Positions 7,148 to 15,346 of a DNA stretch of 64,000 nucleotides are shown piece after piece; positions within the stretch are counted from its first letter, which is position 1; every line of letters starts with the position of its first letter. The translations under genes were made by a program, and so were the position numbers. The notes beneath the pieces are model-generated. The model made no database searches. It saw only the letters and a program-made list of their open reading frames with translations, and was not told where the DNA came from. Origin of the DNA: Epilithonimonas hispanica (GTDB taxonomy: Bacteria; Bacteroidota; Bacteroidia; Flavobacteriales; Weeksellaceae); the NCBI RefSeq assembly GCF_003385395.1, contig NZ_QNUG01000013.1:39548-103547 (forward strand). Reading direction: 5' to 3'.

Positions 7148-8056
7148 TTGAATTCCAAAACCATTGTCGCTATTCTGATTGTTGCCCTAGTTTGGGGCAC
7201 AACTTTTCTTGGTATAAAAATCGGTGTGGAAACTGTCCCGCCCTGGTTTGTTGCTGGTCTTCGTCAATTTTTAGCCTCATTGATTCTTTTACCATTTTTA
7301 ATATTCACCAAAAATCTAAAATGGATTGGTTGGAGAAATTTTAGAACACAGTTGACCTTATCATCATTGCTTTTGATTGGTGCCAATGGTTTAACAACGG
7401 TGGCCGAGAAAAATTTAACGAGTAGTTTAGCTTCTTTAATCAGTGCGCTTTCGCCGGTTTTTATCTTTATTGGAAGTATAAGTATTGGAATGGAAAAGTT
7501 TACGATTAAGACTTTAATTGGTCTATTAATGGGTTTTTCTGGTGTTGTATTTATTTTTTGGGACGGACTGAGTGAGCTTTCTAATCCTGATTATAGAAAT
7601 GGATTGATTGTGATGGTTTTAGCTCTTCTCTGCTGGGCGACTGGAACAATTTATACTAAAAAAATGCACATTCAAAATAACAATCTTTTTTTGAATCTTT
7701 TCTATCAATTTGCCTGGGCAGGCATAATTCAGTTGATTTTCGCTTTTTCTTTTTCAGATAAAATCGAATTTGAAACTTGGTCTGTAAAAAGTATTTCAGC
7801 AATTATTTATTTGGCAGTTTTCGGTTCTGTTTTGGCTTTTTTTGCTTACAATTATTTATTGAAAACATTGCTCCCAACACAGGTTTCGATGCTATCTTAC
7901 GTTAATACAATTATTAGTATTTTCTTGAGCTGGTTGATTCTTGGCGAATCGATTTCTGAGAAATTCATTGTTGCTACAACTTTAATTATCAGCGGCGTTT
8001 TTATAATTAATTATAGACATGGAATGTTAAAATTCAAATCAAAACTAAATAAATAA
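7148..8056 (+). CDS. EamA/DMT-family inner-membrane transporter
   Basis: A ten-helix drug/metabolite-type transporter of about 302 residues made of two EamA repeats. The first repeat starts with VALVWGTTFLGIKIG, the typical W-G-x-x-F signature of helix 1, and the second begins after about residue 150 (VLALLCWATGTIYTKK). The substrate cannot be told from sequence; relatives export amino acids or small metabolites. I use the TTG at 7148 because the upstream TTG at 7127 lies inside the -7 promoter box. The gene is divergent from purE, with the two -7 boxes about 34 nt apart. Confidence 0.85.
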   Translation: MNSKTIVAILIVALVWGTTFLGIKIGVETVPPWFVAGLRQFLASLILLPFLIFTKNLKWIGWRNFRTQLTLSSLLLIGANGLTTVAEKNLTSSLASLISALSPVFIFIGSISIGMEKFTIKTLIGLLMGFSGVVFIFWDGLSELSNPDYRNGLIVMVLALLCWATGTIYTKKMHIQNNNLFLNLFYQFAWAGIIQLIFAFSFSDKIEFETWSVKSISAIIYLAVFGSVLAFFAYNYLLKTLLPTQVSMLSYVNTIISIFLSWLILGESISEKFIVATTLIISGVFIINYRHGMLKFKSKLNK

Positions 8057-8120
8057 TTTAGGTATCAAATAATTTTTTATATTTAAAAATCAATAAACAC
8101 ATTAATTAATTTTCAAAAAA

Positions 8121-8621
8121 ATGAAAAAAATTCTGATTTTAGCTTCTACAGCTACTCTATTGTTTGCAACGTCTTGCAAGAAAAGTGAAACTTTTGTAAC
8201 AACCGATGGTAACGACACTTTAAGTGTTGTCGAAACTACAGAAACAACCACTCTAACCAATGACGAAGCAAAAGCAAAAGTAGATAAAGCACAAGCAGAT
8301 TTGGATGCGGCTATCAAAAATGGCGACAAGAAAGCCGAAGCTGCAGCAAGACAAGCTCTAACCGATGCTAATATGGCTTGGGAAAATACAAAAGCAGCAG
8401 TTGATAATGCTGCACAAGACGTAAAAGATGGGGTGGATAATACAGTAGACAAAGCGAAAGCAGCCACCGAAAATGCGAAGCAGGATATGAAAGAAACTGC
8501 ACAAGACACCAAAAACGCGATGGATAAAGCAGCGCAAGACACAAAAGAGGCAACTAAAAAAGCTGCACAGGACACAAAAGATGCTTACAATAACACTTTG
8601 GACAAATTAAAAGCAAAATAA
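8121..8621 (+). CDS. LEA-like/apolipoprotein-like helical lipoprotein
   Basis: A 166-residue lipoprotein: the signal peptide MKKILILASTATLLFATSC ends in a lipobox with Cys19. From about residue 90 the sequence is built of 11-residue units of the kind K-x-x-A-Q-D-T-K-x-A-x, repeated about six times and rich in Ala, Lys, Asp and Thr, with almost no hydrophobic core. This is the pattern of group 3 LEA and apolipoprotein-like amphipathic helices, which coat membranes or protect proteins during drying or freezing. The preceding part (45-90) is also predicted helical. It sits in the envelope. Function is inferred only from the repeat type. A strong bidirectional terminator separates it from purK. 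Confidence 0.75.
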   Translation: MKKILILASTATLLFATSCKKSETFVTTDGNDTLSVVETTETTTLTNDEAKAKVDKAQADLDAAIKNGDKKAEAAARQALTDANMAWENTKAAVDNAAQDVKDGVDNTVDKAKAATENAKQDMKETAQDTKNAMDKAAQDTKEATKKAAQDTKDAYNNTLDKLKAK

Positions 8622-8630
8622 GTTAAAACA

Positions 8631-8660
8631 AAAAACGGTCAGAAATTTCTGACCGTTTTT
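8631..8660. terminator. Bidirectional terminator between lipoprotein gene and purK
   Basis: A perfect palindrome (ACGGTCAGAAA/TTTCTGACCGT) flanked by A- and T-runs, serving the two convergent genes. Confidence 0.85.
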
Positions 8661-8661
8661 A

Positions 8662-9774
8662 TTATTCTGCGATAACGTTCACCAAAGATTTTATATTAAT
8701 CAATTTCTGCATCAATTCTTCTCTAGAATTTGCTAATACATTGATGTGTCCCATTTTCCGACCGGGTTTGGTTTCGGTTTTTCCATAAAGATGAACGTAG
8801 GTTTTTGGGAGTTTCAGAACCTCTTCTAAACCTTGATATTTGACTTTTCCTGAGTGATTTTCTTCACCAACAAGATTCAGCATCCCAGAAAACCCGAAAG
8901 CATCGGTATCCGCTAAAGGTGAGTTTGTTACAACTCTATAAAACTGCTCGAACTGAGAATTGGCGTTGCCTTCCTGAGATTGATGACCTGAATTATGAAG
9001 TCTCGGCGCAGTTTCATTGACCCAAACTTTTCCGTTTTTATCCAGAAATAATTCGATAGCGAAAAGTCCTGCAGAATCTGCACTTTTAATAAATTGTTTC
9101 GCAATCACATCAATTTGTTTCTGAGTTTCATCAGAAATGTCAGCCGGACAAATATTAAAATCTAGGAGATTCAGTTTTGGGTCGGCAACCATTTCTGTTA
9201 CGGGAAAAGTTTTGATTTCTCCGCTTTCGTTTTTAGCAACAATTACGGATAATTCTTTATCAATATCCACCAAATTTTCCAAAACAGATTCCTGAGTCCA
9301 AAGATTTCTCCAGTCATCATTGGAACGCAATAATTGAACGCCTTTTCCGTCGTATCCGCCCGTATTCAGCTTTTGAACAAATGGGATTTGGATTTTGATT
9401 TCGTCCTCGCTTCCATCCATAATTTCAAACTCGGGAGACGGAAGTCTATTTTCCTCGTAGAATTGTTTCTGAAGAATCTTCTGTTGAATGATTTTAATAA
9501 TTTTAGAATTCGGAACTACTTTTACGCCTTGATTTTCGAGTTCTTCAAGTGCATTTGCATTCACGTGTTCAATCTCAATCGTTACAACATCTTTGTCTCT
9601 TCCAAATTCCAAAACAGTGTCATAATCATTGAAATCTCCTCTTGTGAAATGTGAAATATTCGCACAAGAACATTCTGGATTTGGGTCCAGAACATAGAAT
9701 TCATCATCATATTTCAATGCCTCCTGAATGAACATTCGACCGAGTTGTCCACCTCCTAAAATTCCGATTTTCAT
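8662..9774 (-). CDS. purK: N5-carboxyaminoimidazole ribonucleotide synthase
   Basis: PurK uses ATP and bicarbonate to carboxylate AIR to N5-CAIR, feeding PurE. The 370-residue ATP-grasp protein opens with ILGGGQLGRMF (4-14), the family's N-terminal nucleotide-fold motif. It continues with an ATP-grasp region (KLNTGGYDGKGVQ near 135-147) and the metal/substrate-binding end of the grasp fold (ELFLDKNGKVWVNETAPRLHNSGH, about 242-265). The C-terminal domain contains GHINVLA. It shares strand but no transcript with purE. The terminator on its 3' side is shared with the convergent lipoprotein gene. Confidence 0.95.
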   Translation of the reverse strand: MKIGILGGGQLGRMFIQEALKYDDEFYVLDPNPECSCANISHFTRGDFNDYDTVLEFGRDKDVVTIEIEHVNANALEELENQGVKVVPNSKIIKIIQQKILQKQFYEENRLPSPEFEIMDGSEDEIKIQIPFVQKLNTGGYDGKGVQLLRSNDDWRNLWTQESVLENLVDIDKELSVIVAKNESGEIKTFPVTEMVADPKLNLLDFNICPADISDETQKQIDVIAKQFIKSADSAGLFAIELFLDKNGKVWVNETAPRLHNSGHQSQEGNANSQFEQFYRVVTNSPLADTDAFGFSGMLNLVGEENHSGKVKYQGLEEVLKLPKTYVHLYGKTETKPGRKMGHINVLANSREELMQKLINIKSLVNVIAE

Positions 9775-9858
9775 CTTAATACTTATTTTTTAATTTGTTA
9801 GATGGAACGCTAAGCGTTTCATTTTTTACTTTCTTTTTATTTTTAGATTTATTTTTTT

Positions 9859-9915
9859 GAACACAAAGTTCACAAAGTTTTTTGGCTCAATTCAATGTTT
9901 TTAAGTTCACAAAGC
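9859..9915. repeat. GCAAAG-type dispersed repeat, family 2, copy 1
   Basis: GAACACAAAGTTCACAAAG, a T-rich middle and a third ...TTCACAAAG word. Related to copies at 14045-14103, 54146-54233 and 54481-54560; this one is diverged. Confidence 0.4.
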
Positions 9916-9974
9916 TACTTCGATTAGCTCAGCATAAACTTCAAACTTATCAAAGATTTAATTCAAAACTTATT

Positions 9975-10415
9975 CTACTTTTTACAATTATCTTTTCTTC
10001 TCGTATCAATAATGTATTGAATTTTCCATTCATTATTTGATTTTACCAATTGAAAAGAATTGACTCCGCAATGCGAGAACTGACCTTTGTAATAAAACTC
10101 ATAAGGGGTCCAAACCGAAGCCAGATTTCCGTCAATCAAGATATTTGAAAATTTGATTCTTTCATCCAGACTTTCTTTTTCAGCTTTAGAAATACTTAAC
10201 ACAAAATCATTAATATTTTCATTTTTGACTTCGCCATTCTTAGTTATCGTCTGCAAAACAGCATTTTTAGAAAACGATTTTCTAATCAATACAGAATCAG
10301 AAGTTTTCATTCCATTAAATAATTGATTAACCGTTGCTTTAACCCAATCCTCTTCCGAAGTCTGAGAAAACCCAAAAATGGGCAGAATACTCAATAACAA
10401 AAATCCGATTTTCAT
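9975..10415 (-). CDS. Exported NTF2-like (SnoaL/lumazine-binding-like) protein
   Basis: A 146-residue protein with a cleavable signal peptide ending near residue 17 (LPIFGFSQT). The rest has the pattern of NTF2-fold proteins: an N-terminal helix with W-V-x-x-T-V-N-Q-L-F-N-G-M, the loop with FSKNAVLQT, and C-terminal strands ending NNEWKIQYIIDTR. Many exported NTF2-like proteins of Bacteroidota have no assigned activity, and none is visible here. It is transcribed away from the exporter pair and toward purK. Its neighbours give no functional hint. Confidence 0.65.
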   Translation of the reverse strand: MKIGFLLLSILPIFGFSQTSEEDWVKATVNQLFNGMKTSDSVLIRKSFSKNAVLQTITKNGEVKNENINDFVLSISKAEKESLDERIKFSNILIDGNLASVWTPYEFYYKGQFSHCGVNSFQLVKSNNEWKIQYIIDTRRKDNCKK

Positions 10416-10584
10416 CTGTCAATATTTTCTACAAAAATAGAGATTTTTTTGCTGGTGTTGCTTGGTTTAAATGAGATAAAATTGAAGCTAAAGTCTCTCA
10501 TTTCCTATGAATTTGGTAGAAATTATAGGAATCAAAAACATAGAAATTTATTCAATTTTAAGATAAAATTACTCTCAAAGGTTT

Positions 10585-10592
10585 TATATTTG
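10585..10592 (+). promoter_or_regulatory. -7 promoter element (TATATTTG) for the TauE-like exporter
   Basis: Perfect TAnnTTTG, ending only 4 nt before the ATG at 10597, which predicts a leaderless or nearly leaderless transcript. Confidence 0.5.
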
Positions 10593-10596
10593 TCGG

Positions 10597-11427
10597 ATGT
10601 CAGAAATCATAATTCTCTTTATTGGAGCGATTGCTGCCGGATTGATGGGTTCTCTTACAGGTCTGGGTGGCGGTGTCATCATTATTCCTCTTCTTACACT
10701 TGGTTTTGGCGTTCCAATGCATTATGCGATTGGCGCTTCTCTTATATCTGTCATCGGAACTTCTTCGGGTGCTGCTGTTGCTTTTGTGAAAGAGGGTTTT
10801 ACCAATATGAGAATCGGAATGTTTCTGGAAATTGCGACCACAGCAGGAGCAGTTTCGGGTGCATTAGTTTCAGGATTTCTTAATCCAAATACCATTGGAA
10901 TTATTTTCGCAAGTATTTTGATTTTGACAGTTTTATTAAATTTAAGAGGAAAACCAGACCATCAGGAAGAATTAATCAAAGGAAGTTTAGCGGATAAACT
11001 CAAGCTTTATGGAACTTTCCCTGATAAGGACGGCATCAAACATTATGCTTCTCGAAACACAATTCCAGGATTCTTGATGATGGTTTTTGCAGGTGCAATG
11101 TCCGGACTTTTAGGAATTGGTTCCGGCGCTTTGAAGGTTCTGGCGATGGATAATATGATGAAATTACCCTTCAAAGTTTCTACGACTACGAGTAATTTTA
11201 TGATTGGTGTAACGGCTGTTGCAGGTGCTTTGATTTATTTCCAAAGAGGACAGATTATTCCTGTAATTGCTGCGCCGGTTTTGATTGGTGTAGTTGTAGG
11301 AAGTTTTATTGGTTCGAAAACGCTGATGATTTCTAAAACGAAAAAATTGAAAATCTTTTTTGCAATTGTGATTACGATTCTTTCGATTTATATGATGTAT
11401 AACGGCATTGCTAAAAATTTTAACTAA
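10597..11427 (+). CDS. TauE/SafE-family sulfite/organosulfur exporter-like membrane protein
   Basis: A 276-residue integral membrane protein with eight or so hydrophobic segments and the two glycine-rich repeats of the TauE/SafE family: AAGLMGSLTGLGGGVIIIP near residue 11-29, and AGAMSGLLGIGSGALKV near 165-181. Characterised relatives move sulfite, sulfoacetate or taurine-derived anions across the inner membrane; the substrate here is unknown. The stop codon abuts the ATG of the next gene, a DUF1634 membrane protein, a pairing seen in many genomes. No sulfur-metabolism gene is adjacent. Confidence 0.88.
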   Translation: MSEIIILFIGAIAAGLMGSLTGLGGGVIIIPLLTLGFGVPMHYAIGASLISVIGTSSGAAVAFVKEGFTNMRIGMFLEIATTAGAVSGALVSGFLNPNTIGIIFASILILTVLLNLRGKPDHQEELIKGSLADKLKLYGTFPDKDGIKHYASRNTIPGFLMMVFAGAMSGLLGIGSGALKVLAMDNMMKLPFKVSTTTSNFMIGVTAVAGALIYFQRGQIIPVIAAPVLIGVVVGSFIGSKTLMISKTKKLKIFFAIVITILSIYMMYNGIAKNFN

Positions 11428-11814
11428 ATGAGAACAAGACCTTTTACTGATATAGACCTCAATCGTTCGGTTGGCAATCTCCTAAGATTAGGTGTAATTC
11501 TTTCTGTTACAACATCTTTGATTGGCTTTATTAAACTTTTTTCGGAAGGTTTTGTGATGCCCAGAAAATATACACTTTTGGAAATGGGAGATTCATCTGA
11601 AAAAGTTTGGGGACATTTTTGGAATTCTCTTTGTAAAGGTGAAGGAATGGCGATTATTCAGCTGGGGATTTTACTTTTGATTTTGACACCTTTAGTAAGA
11701 ATTATTTTTGCTTTAATCGGTTATCTGAAAGAAAAAGATTACGTTTATGTAGTTATCTCAACCATCGTTCTTGTGATTATGACTGTCAGTTTCTTAACAG
11801 GATATGCACATTAG
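11428..11814 (+). CDS. DUF1634 membrane protein paired with TauE-like exporter
   Basis: A 128-residue protein whose ATG follows the stop codon of the TauE-like gene without a gap, so the two are translationally coupled. Three hydrophobic segments (about 17-37, 68-92 and 103-125) with a conserved N-terminal D-x-x-x-x-x-x-G-x-x-L-R-x-G-V start match the DUF1634 family. This family is found almost always next to TauE/SafE proteins and is presumed to be an accessory subunit. No activity is known. Confidence 0.85.
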   Translation: MRTRPFTDIDLNRSVGNLLRLGVILSVTTSLIGFIKLFSEGFVMPRKYTLLEMGDSSEKVWGHFWNSLCKGEGMAIIQLGILLLILTPLVRIIFALIGYLKEKDYVYVVISTIVLVIMTVSFLTGYAH

Positions 11815-11889
11815 TAATTATAAATTATTAATGATGAATTATAAATGATTTTTCAAAGTCTATCATCTATCCGTCTATTATCTCTAAGT

Positions 11890-12267
11890 CTAATTCTCAT
11901 AAAATTCCAAAGGCAAGTTATCTGGATCCGTTGTAAAGAAGAATTGTTTATCAGTAAATTCATCAACTCTAATTTCTTCGCAGTTTAATCCTTTTGAAAT
12001 TAATTCATTTCGTTTTTCTTCTACATTATCTACTGAAAAAGCGAGATGACGCAGTCCGCAACTTTCCGGTCTTGAAGGTCGAGCTGGCGGATTCGGGAAA
12101 GAAAACAATTCGATAACATAATGTTCACCGATTGCTAAATCAAGTTTGTAAGATTGTCTCTCTTCACGATAAACTTCACGAATAATATTAAGTTCTAAAA
12201 CTTCTGTATAGAATTTTTTGGAGACTTCGTAATTGGAACAGATGATGGCGATGTGGTGAATTTTCAC
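11890..12267 (-). CDS. VOC-family (glyoxalase-like) metal-dependent protein
   Basis: A 125-residue single-module vicinal-oxygen-chelate protein. It starts MKIHHIAIICSNYEVSKKFY with the first metal ligand His4 or His5. ELFSFPNPPARPSRPE near residue 74-89 contains the Glu ligand, followed by CGLRHLAFSVDNVEE with the second His. The end is DNLPLEFYEN with the last Glu. This pattern resembles the YaeR/GloA2-type lactoylglutathione-lyase relatives of unproven substrate. It is monocistronic. The gap on its 5' side to the next gene is short. Confidence 0.85.
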   Translation of the reverse strand: MKIHHIAIICSNYEVSKKFYTEVLELNIIREVYREERQSYKLDLAIGEHYVIELFSFPNPPARPSRPESCGLRHLAFSVDNVEEKRNELISKGLNCEEIRVDEFTDKQFFFTTDPDNLPLEFYEN

Positions 12268-12327
12268 TTTAATAAAAAATGTTTTAAACGGTATTTTTTC
12301 ATAAAAGATCTTATCAAAAATCTTAAT

Positions 12328-12708
12328 TCATAAAGATTGGAAAAAATTAAGATTTTCAGAGATTTTTTTCGAATTCCTTTTGATGATAATAACCCTAATT
12401 TTGGAAACGTCACTAAATACAATTTTTATCTTTTTAATTTCTTTCCAATCAATGGATTTTTTTCCTATAAATTTAATTCCAGTTTCACTTAATTCGGGGA
12501 AAAATAAACTTAGAATAAATTTAACAAGAAAACCAAATATAAGGATCGAAAAAACGACACCCCCCATTGCAAGTTCATAAGCTTTATCAGAATTATTGGT
12601 TCTATAAATGTAAAAGAATAAAATTAATGTAGTCATCAAGATCACCCAAAATAAACTTCCGCTTTGACGAAATACCTTTTGTGTTGGAATCTCTTTATAA
12701 ACTCCCAA
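12328..12708 (-). CDS. Membrane protein of unknown function
   Basis: A 126-residue protein with two hydrophobic segments (about 18-34 and 46-70) separated by a short polar loop, then a basic soluble tail. The tail looks like a small bPH/PH-type beta domain (ETGIKFIGKKSIDWKEIKKIKI). That arrangement, two helices followed by a PH-like tail, is seen in many small Bacteroidota membrane proteins with no known role. No motif allows a functional call. Confidence 0.5.
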   Translation of the reverse strand: MGVYKEIPTQKVFRQSGSLFWVILMTTLILFFYIYRTNNSDKAYELAMGGVVFSILIFGFLVKFILSLFFPELSETGIKFIGKKSIDWKEIKKIKIVFSDVSKIRVIIIKRNSKKISENLNFFQSL

Positions 12709-12798
12709 ATTTAAAATATCTTTTTCTTCTTCTTAATTTTAAAAATTCTGCAAACTCTAATTTTTCCATAAAGATAAGAATAGTCATTATCCACAAAG

Positions 12799-12865
12799 TT
12801 TGTCATTTCGGAGGAATCTAAACTACTTTTTACTTCTATGTTGAGATTTCTCCGGAAAGACAAAC
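12799..12865. repeat. GTCATTCCG-type hairpin, degenerate copy
   Basis: GTTTGTCATTTCGGAGGAATCT can pair imperfectly with AGATTTCTCCGGAAAGACAAAC around a loop of about 20 nt. It shares words and polarity with the perfect hairpin after tyrA. Confidence 0.5.
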
Positions 12866-12920
12866 TGTTATTTTATTATTAAAGTACATTTGACTTTGTA
12901 CATAATACATTTTACAAAAA

Positions 12921-13976
12921 TTAAAACCTCATCACATCTTTCACAACTCCACCTTTTTGCGTGAATGGAATCAATTCTGTTTTGATAAAATCTGTGATTC
13001 TGTCGTTGTCAATATCATTAGGGAAAAGAAGATGAACGTTGGCTCCTGCGTCTAGTGTAAAGAACAAAGCCAAACCAGTGATTTTTCTAAATTCCCAAAT
13101 TTTATTAATGACTTGCCAGGTGCCTGTTTGCATCAAAATGAAAGCAGGCTCGCTCATCATCATCATTGCGTGAAGCGTCAATGCTTCGTGCTCAACCAAT
13201 TTGATGAAACCTTCCATATCGCCGGATGAAAGAATCGTTTTGAGTTTGGTGAAATTCTCGTGAGCTTCCTGGAAACGTCTTTCTGCGTAAGGATTGGTGT
13301 TCATCAAACCGTGACCAACTGTTGAAGAAACCGATTTCTGCCCTTCGTGAATCAACAAAACCCAATCGTTGAAGTTTCTGAAAATCGGGTGAATCTCGTC
13401 ATTATTATAAGGAACAGCAAACAAATCCGAACTTCCTTCCACTTCTTCGGTTTTGCCCCAAACTACCAAACCTTCATAAAGACTTCTGCAAGCACTTCCG
13501 CTTCCTAATCTTGCAAGAAAACTTTCTTTTTTAGTTTTGAAATTTTCAGCAGAATTATTTGTGAAAATACCATCAAGATTCATCAGACATTTTGCAATCG
13601 CTCCAAAACCAGAAGCTGAACTGGCGATTCCAGAACTGTGAGGAAAGGTATTTTCGGTTTTGATGATATATTTTCCTTTCAGAATCCAAGGCAGATATGG
13701 CTCGATATTTTTGAAATATTTTTCAATTTTTTCAGCAAATTTTTTCTCTTCATTTCCTGATAAAAAAGTCTGAACAGAGAAATCATCTCCGGCAAAAAAC
13801 TCCATTGTTGTGTTGGTTCTGCAATGGTTCAAAGTATAGCTTATACTTGGATTGGCAGGAATTTGATTTTCGTATTTCCCCCAATATTTGATGAGTGCGA
13901 TATTGGAAGGACAGCTTGCGGAAACGAGTTGATTGGATATCTGGAATTGGGAATTCCCCAAAAATTCTTGAGTCAT
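12921..13976 (-). CDS. mvaD: Diphosphomevalonate decarboxylase
   Basis: MvaD converts mevalonate diphosphate to isopentenyl diphosphate, the last step of the mevalonate route to isoprenoids. The 351-residue GHMP-family protein shows the enzyme's signatures: CPSNIALIKYWGKYE near residue 22-36, the ATP-binding loop FPHSSGIASSASGFGA (about 111-126), and LGSGSACRSLYEGLVVWG (about 156-173). The conserved Asp of the decarboxylase lies in FTLDAGANVHLLFP near the end. The mevalonate route is established for Flavobacteriia. The other pathway genes are not in this window. A minus-strand TAAATTTG box lies at 14009-14016. Confidence 0.94.
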   Translation of the reverse strand: MTQEFLGNSQFQISNQLVSASCPSNIALIKYWGKYENQIPANPSISYTLNHCRTNTTMEFFAGDDFSVQTFLSGNEEKKFAEKIEKYFKNIEPYLPWILKGKYIIKTENTFPHSSGIASSASGFGAIAKCLMNLDGIFTNNSAENFKTKKESFLARLGSGSACRSLYEGLVVWGKTEEVEGSSDLFAVPYNNDEIHPIFRNFNDWVLLIHEGQKSVSSTVGHGLMNTNPYAERRFQEAHENFTKLKTILSSGDMEGFIKLVEHEALTLHAMMMMSEPAFILMQTGTWQVINKIWEFRKITGLALFFTLDAGANVHLLFPNDIDNDRITDFIKTELIPFTQKGGVVKDVMRF

Positions 13977-14008
13977 AGTTTGGATTTTAGCGAATTGCTT
14001 TTATTGCG

Positions 14009-14016
14009 CAAATTTA
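14009..14016 (-). promoter_or_regulatory. -7 promoter element (TAAATTTG) for mvaD
   Basis: Perfect TAnnTTTG on the minus strand about 33 nt upstream of the mvaD start. Confidence 0.45.
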
Positions 14017-14044
14017 ATTATTTTAAATTCGACTTTGGGGTTTT

Positions 14045-14103
14045 GAATACAAAGTCAACAAAGATTTTTGAAATTATTGAAAACATTTTTAAGGTTAACA
14101 AAT
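14045..14103. repeat. GCAAAG-type dispersed repeat, family 2, copy 2
   Basis: GAATACAAAGTCAACAAAG...TTATTGAAAAC...TTTTAAGGTTAACAAA follows the layout of the copies at 54 kb, with changed bases in the CAAAG words. Confidence 0.45.
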
Positions 14104-14388
14104 CATAGATTCATCGATTCCTTTAAAAATAATAAATATAGGAGATAAAGACGCTGACGCTCATCAAAGAATTAATATCATATTTTGAATTTCGTATTCT
14201 GTAACATTTTTGTCTTTTTTAAACTAATTTTGTGAGGTTTTAAAAATCGGTTGAGAAAGAAGACAAAACCTCAACATAGCCCCGATGGTAGCGGCATCCT
14301 TTTTTGCAAAAAAAAGATATAGCGGACAGCGGGTTGGAAAAATGAACTAAAGAGCAAATCTAGTTGCTCCTAAAAATAAAAAATCTGT
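14104..14388. other. Non-coding stretch upstream of the ABC-2 operon
   Basis: Together with the repeats on either side this is the rest of a 412-nt gap. It holds an inverted pair TGAGGTTTT (from about 14232) / AAAACCTCA (from about 14265) immediately before the family 1 element at 14277. I see no open frame or clear promoter box. Confidence 0.5.
14277..14345. repeat. REP-like dispersed element, family 1, copy C
   Basis: TAGCCCCGATGGTAGCGG...CCTTTTTTGC then GCAAAAAAAAG with AGCGGACAGCGGGTT. This is the compact sub-type; the copy at 54346-54456 is the same with an insert between the T-run and the A-run. Confidence 0.65.
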
Positions 14389-15294
14389 ATGCTAAAAGCA
14401 GAAAATATCAAAAAAACGTACAACGCCGGAAAAAAAATTGCACTTCAGGACTTCTCTATTGAAGTTCCAACTGCGAGTATTTATGGACTTCTTGGTCCAA
14501 ATGGTGCAGGAAAAACGTCGTTCATCCGAATTATTAATCAAATCACTCAAGCTGATGAGGGAAATGTTTGGATTGATGGCGAAAAACTGAATCCGGAACA
14601 TATCAAAAACATTGGTTATATGCCGGAAGAACGCGGTCTTTACAAGAATATGACGGTGGGCGACCAGCTTTTGTATTTTGGAGAACTGAAAGGAATGTCC
14701 CGACAAGAAGCTCTTTCGCAAGCAAAATTTTGGTTCGAACAACTGAATATCGACCAATGGTGGAAGAAAAAACTAAGTGAACTTTCCAAAGGAATGGCGC
14801 AGAAAATTCAGTTTGTTGTGACAGTTTTGCATCGTCCGAAATTGTTGATTCTGGATGAACCTTTTTCGGGTTTTGACCCTGTAAATGCGAATCTTATTAA
14901 AGACCAAATCATCCGATTGAAAAATGAGGGAACGACAATCATCCTGTCAACACACCGAATGGAAAGTGTAGAGGAAATGTGTGATTTTGTAGCATTGATT
15001 AATAATTCTAAAAAAGTTCTGGACGGGAAAGTTTTTGATGTTCGTGAACAGTTTAAACAGAATGTTTTTTCTGTGGTTTTGTCAGACGTAAATTCTGAAA
15101 ATCTGGAGGAACTGACGAGAAAATATCAAATCGAAAATCTTGGAACGGCGAATGGTTTGTTCAATTTTGAGTTGAAAAATACCGAGAATCAGACGATTCT
15201 TTTGCAAGACCTTTTGAAAACCGGAACGATACGAACTTTTAATGAGAAAATCCCTAGTATGAATGAGGTCTTCATTAATGCTGTTCGTGGTTGA
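14389..15294 (+). CDS. ABC transporter ATP-binding protein (NatA-like)
   Basis: The 301-residue ATPase of an ABC-2 type exporter. Walker A is GPNGAGKTS (about 37-45), the signature is LSKGMAQKIQ (about 132-141), Walker B is LLILDEPFSGFDP (about 155-167) and the switch His is in LSTHRMESVEEM. The C-terminal ~85 residues form the extra domain common in NatA/DrrA-like subunits. The permease gene follows 52 nt later. Relatives export sodium, antibiotics or lipids, or serve in envelope maintenance; the substrate cannot be told. The gene lies after two dispersed repeats with no TAnnTTTG box close to its ATG. Confidence 0.9.
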   Translation: MLKAENIKKTYNAGKKIALQDFSIEVPTASIYGLLGPNGAGKTSFIRIINQITQADEGNVWIDGEKLNPEHIKNIGYMPEERGLYKNMTVGDQLLYFGELKGMSRQEALSQAKFWFEQLNIDQWWKKKLSELSKGMAQKIQFVVTVLHRPKLLILDEPFSGFDPVNANLIKDQIIRLKNEGTTIILSTHRMESVEEMCDFVALINNSKKVLDGKVFDVREQFKQNVFSVVLSDVNSENLEELTRKYQIENLGTANGLFNFELKNTENQTILLQDLLKTGTIRTFNEKIPSMNEVFINAVRG

Positions 15295-15346
15295 TAGTTG
15301 ACGGATTTTACTTTTTACTTAATACATTTTACTTTTTACAAAAAGA

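Noticed and set aside
8102..8575. 157-codon minus-strand frame rich in Ser, Ala and Phe
   Set aside because: It is the antisense of the Ala/Lys-rich LEA-like lipoprotein, where stop codons are avoided by composition.
10449..10883. 144-codon plus-strand frame
   Set aside because: It overlaps the start of the TauE-like gene in another frame and has no recognisable features.
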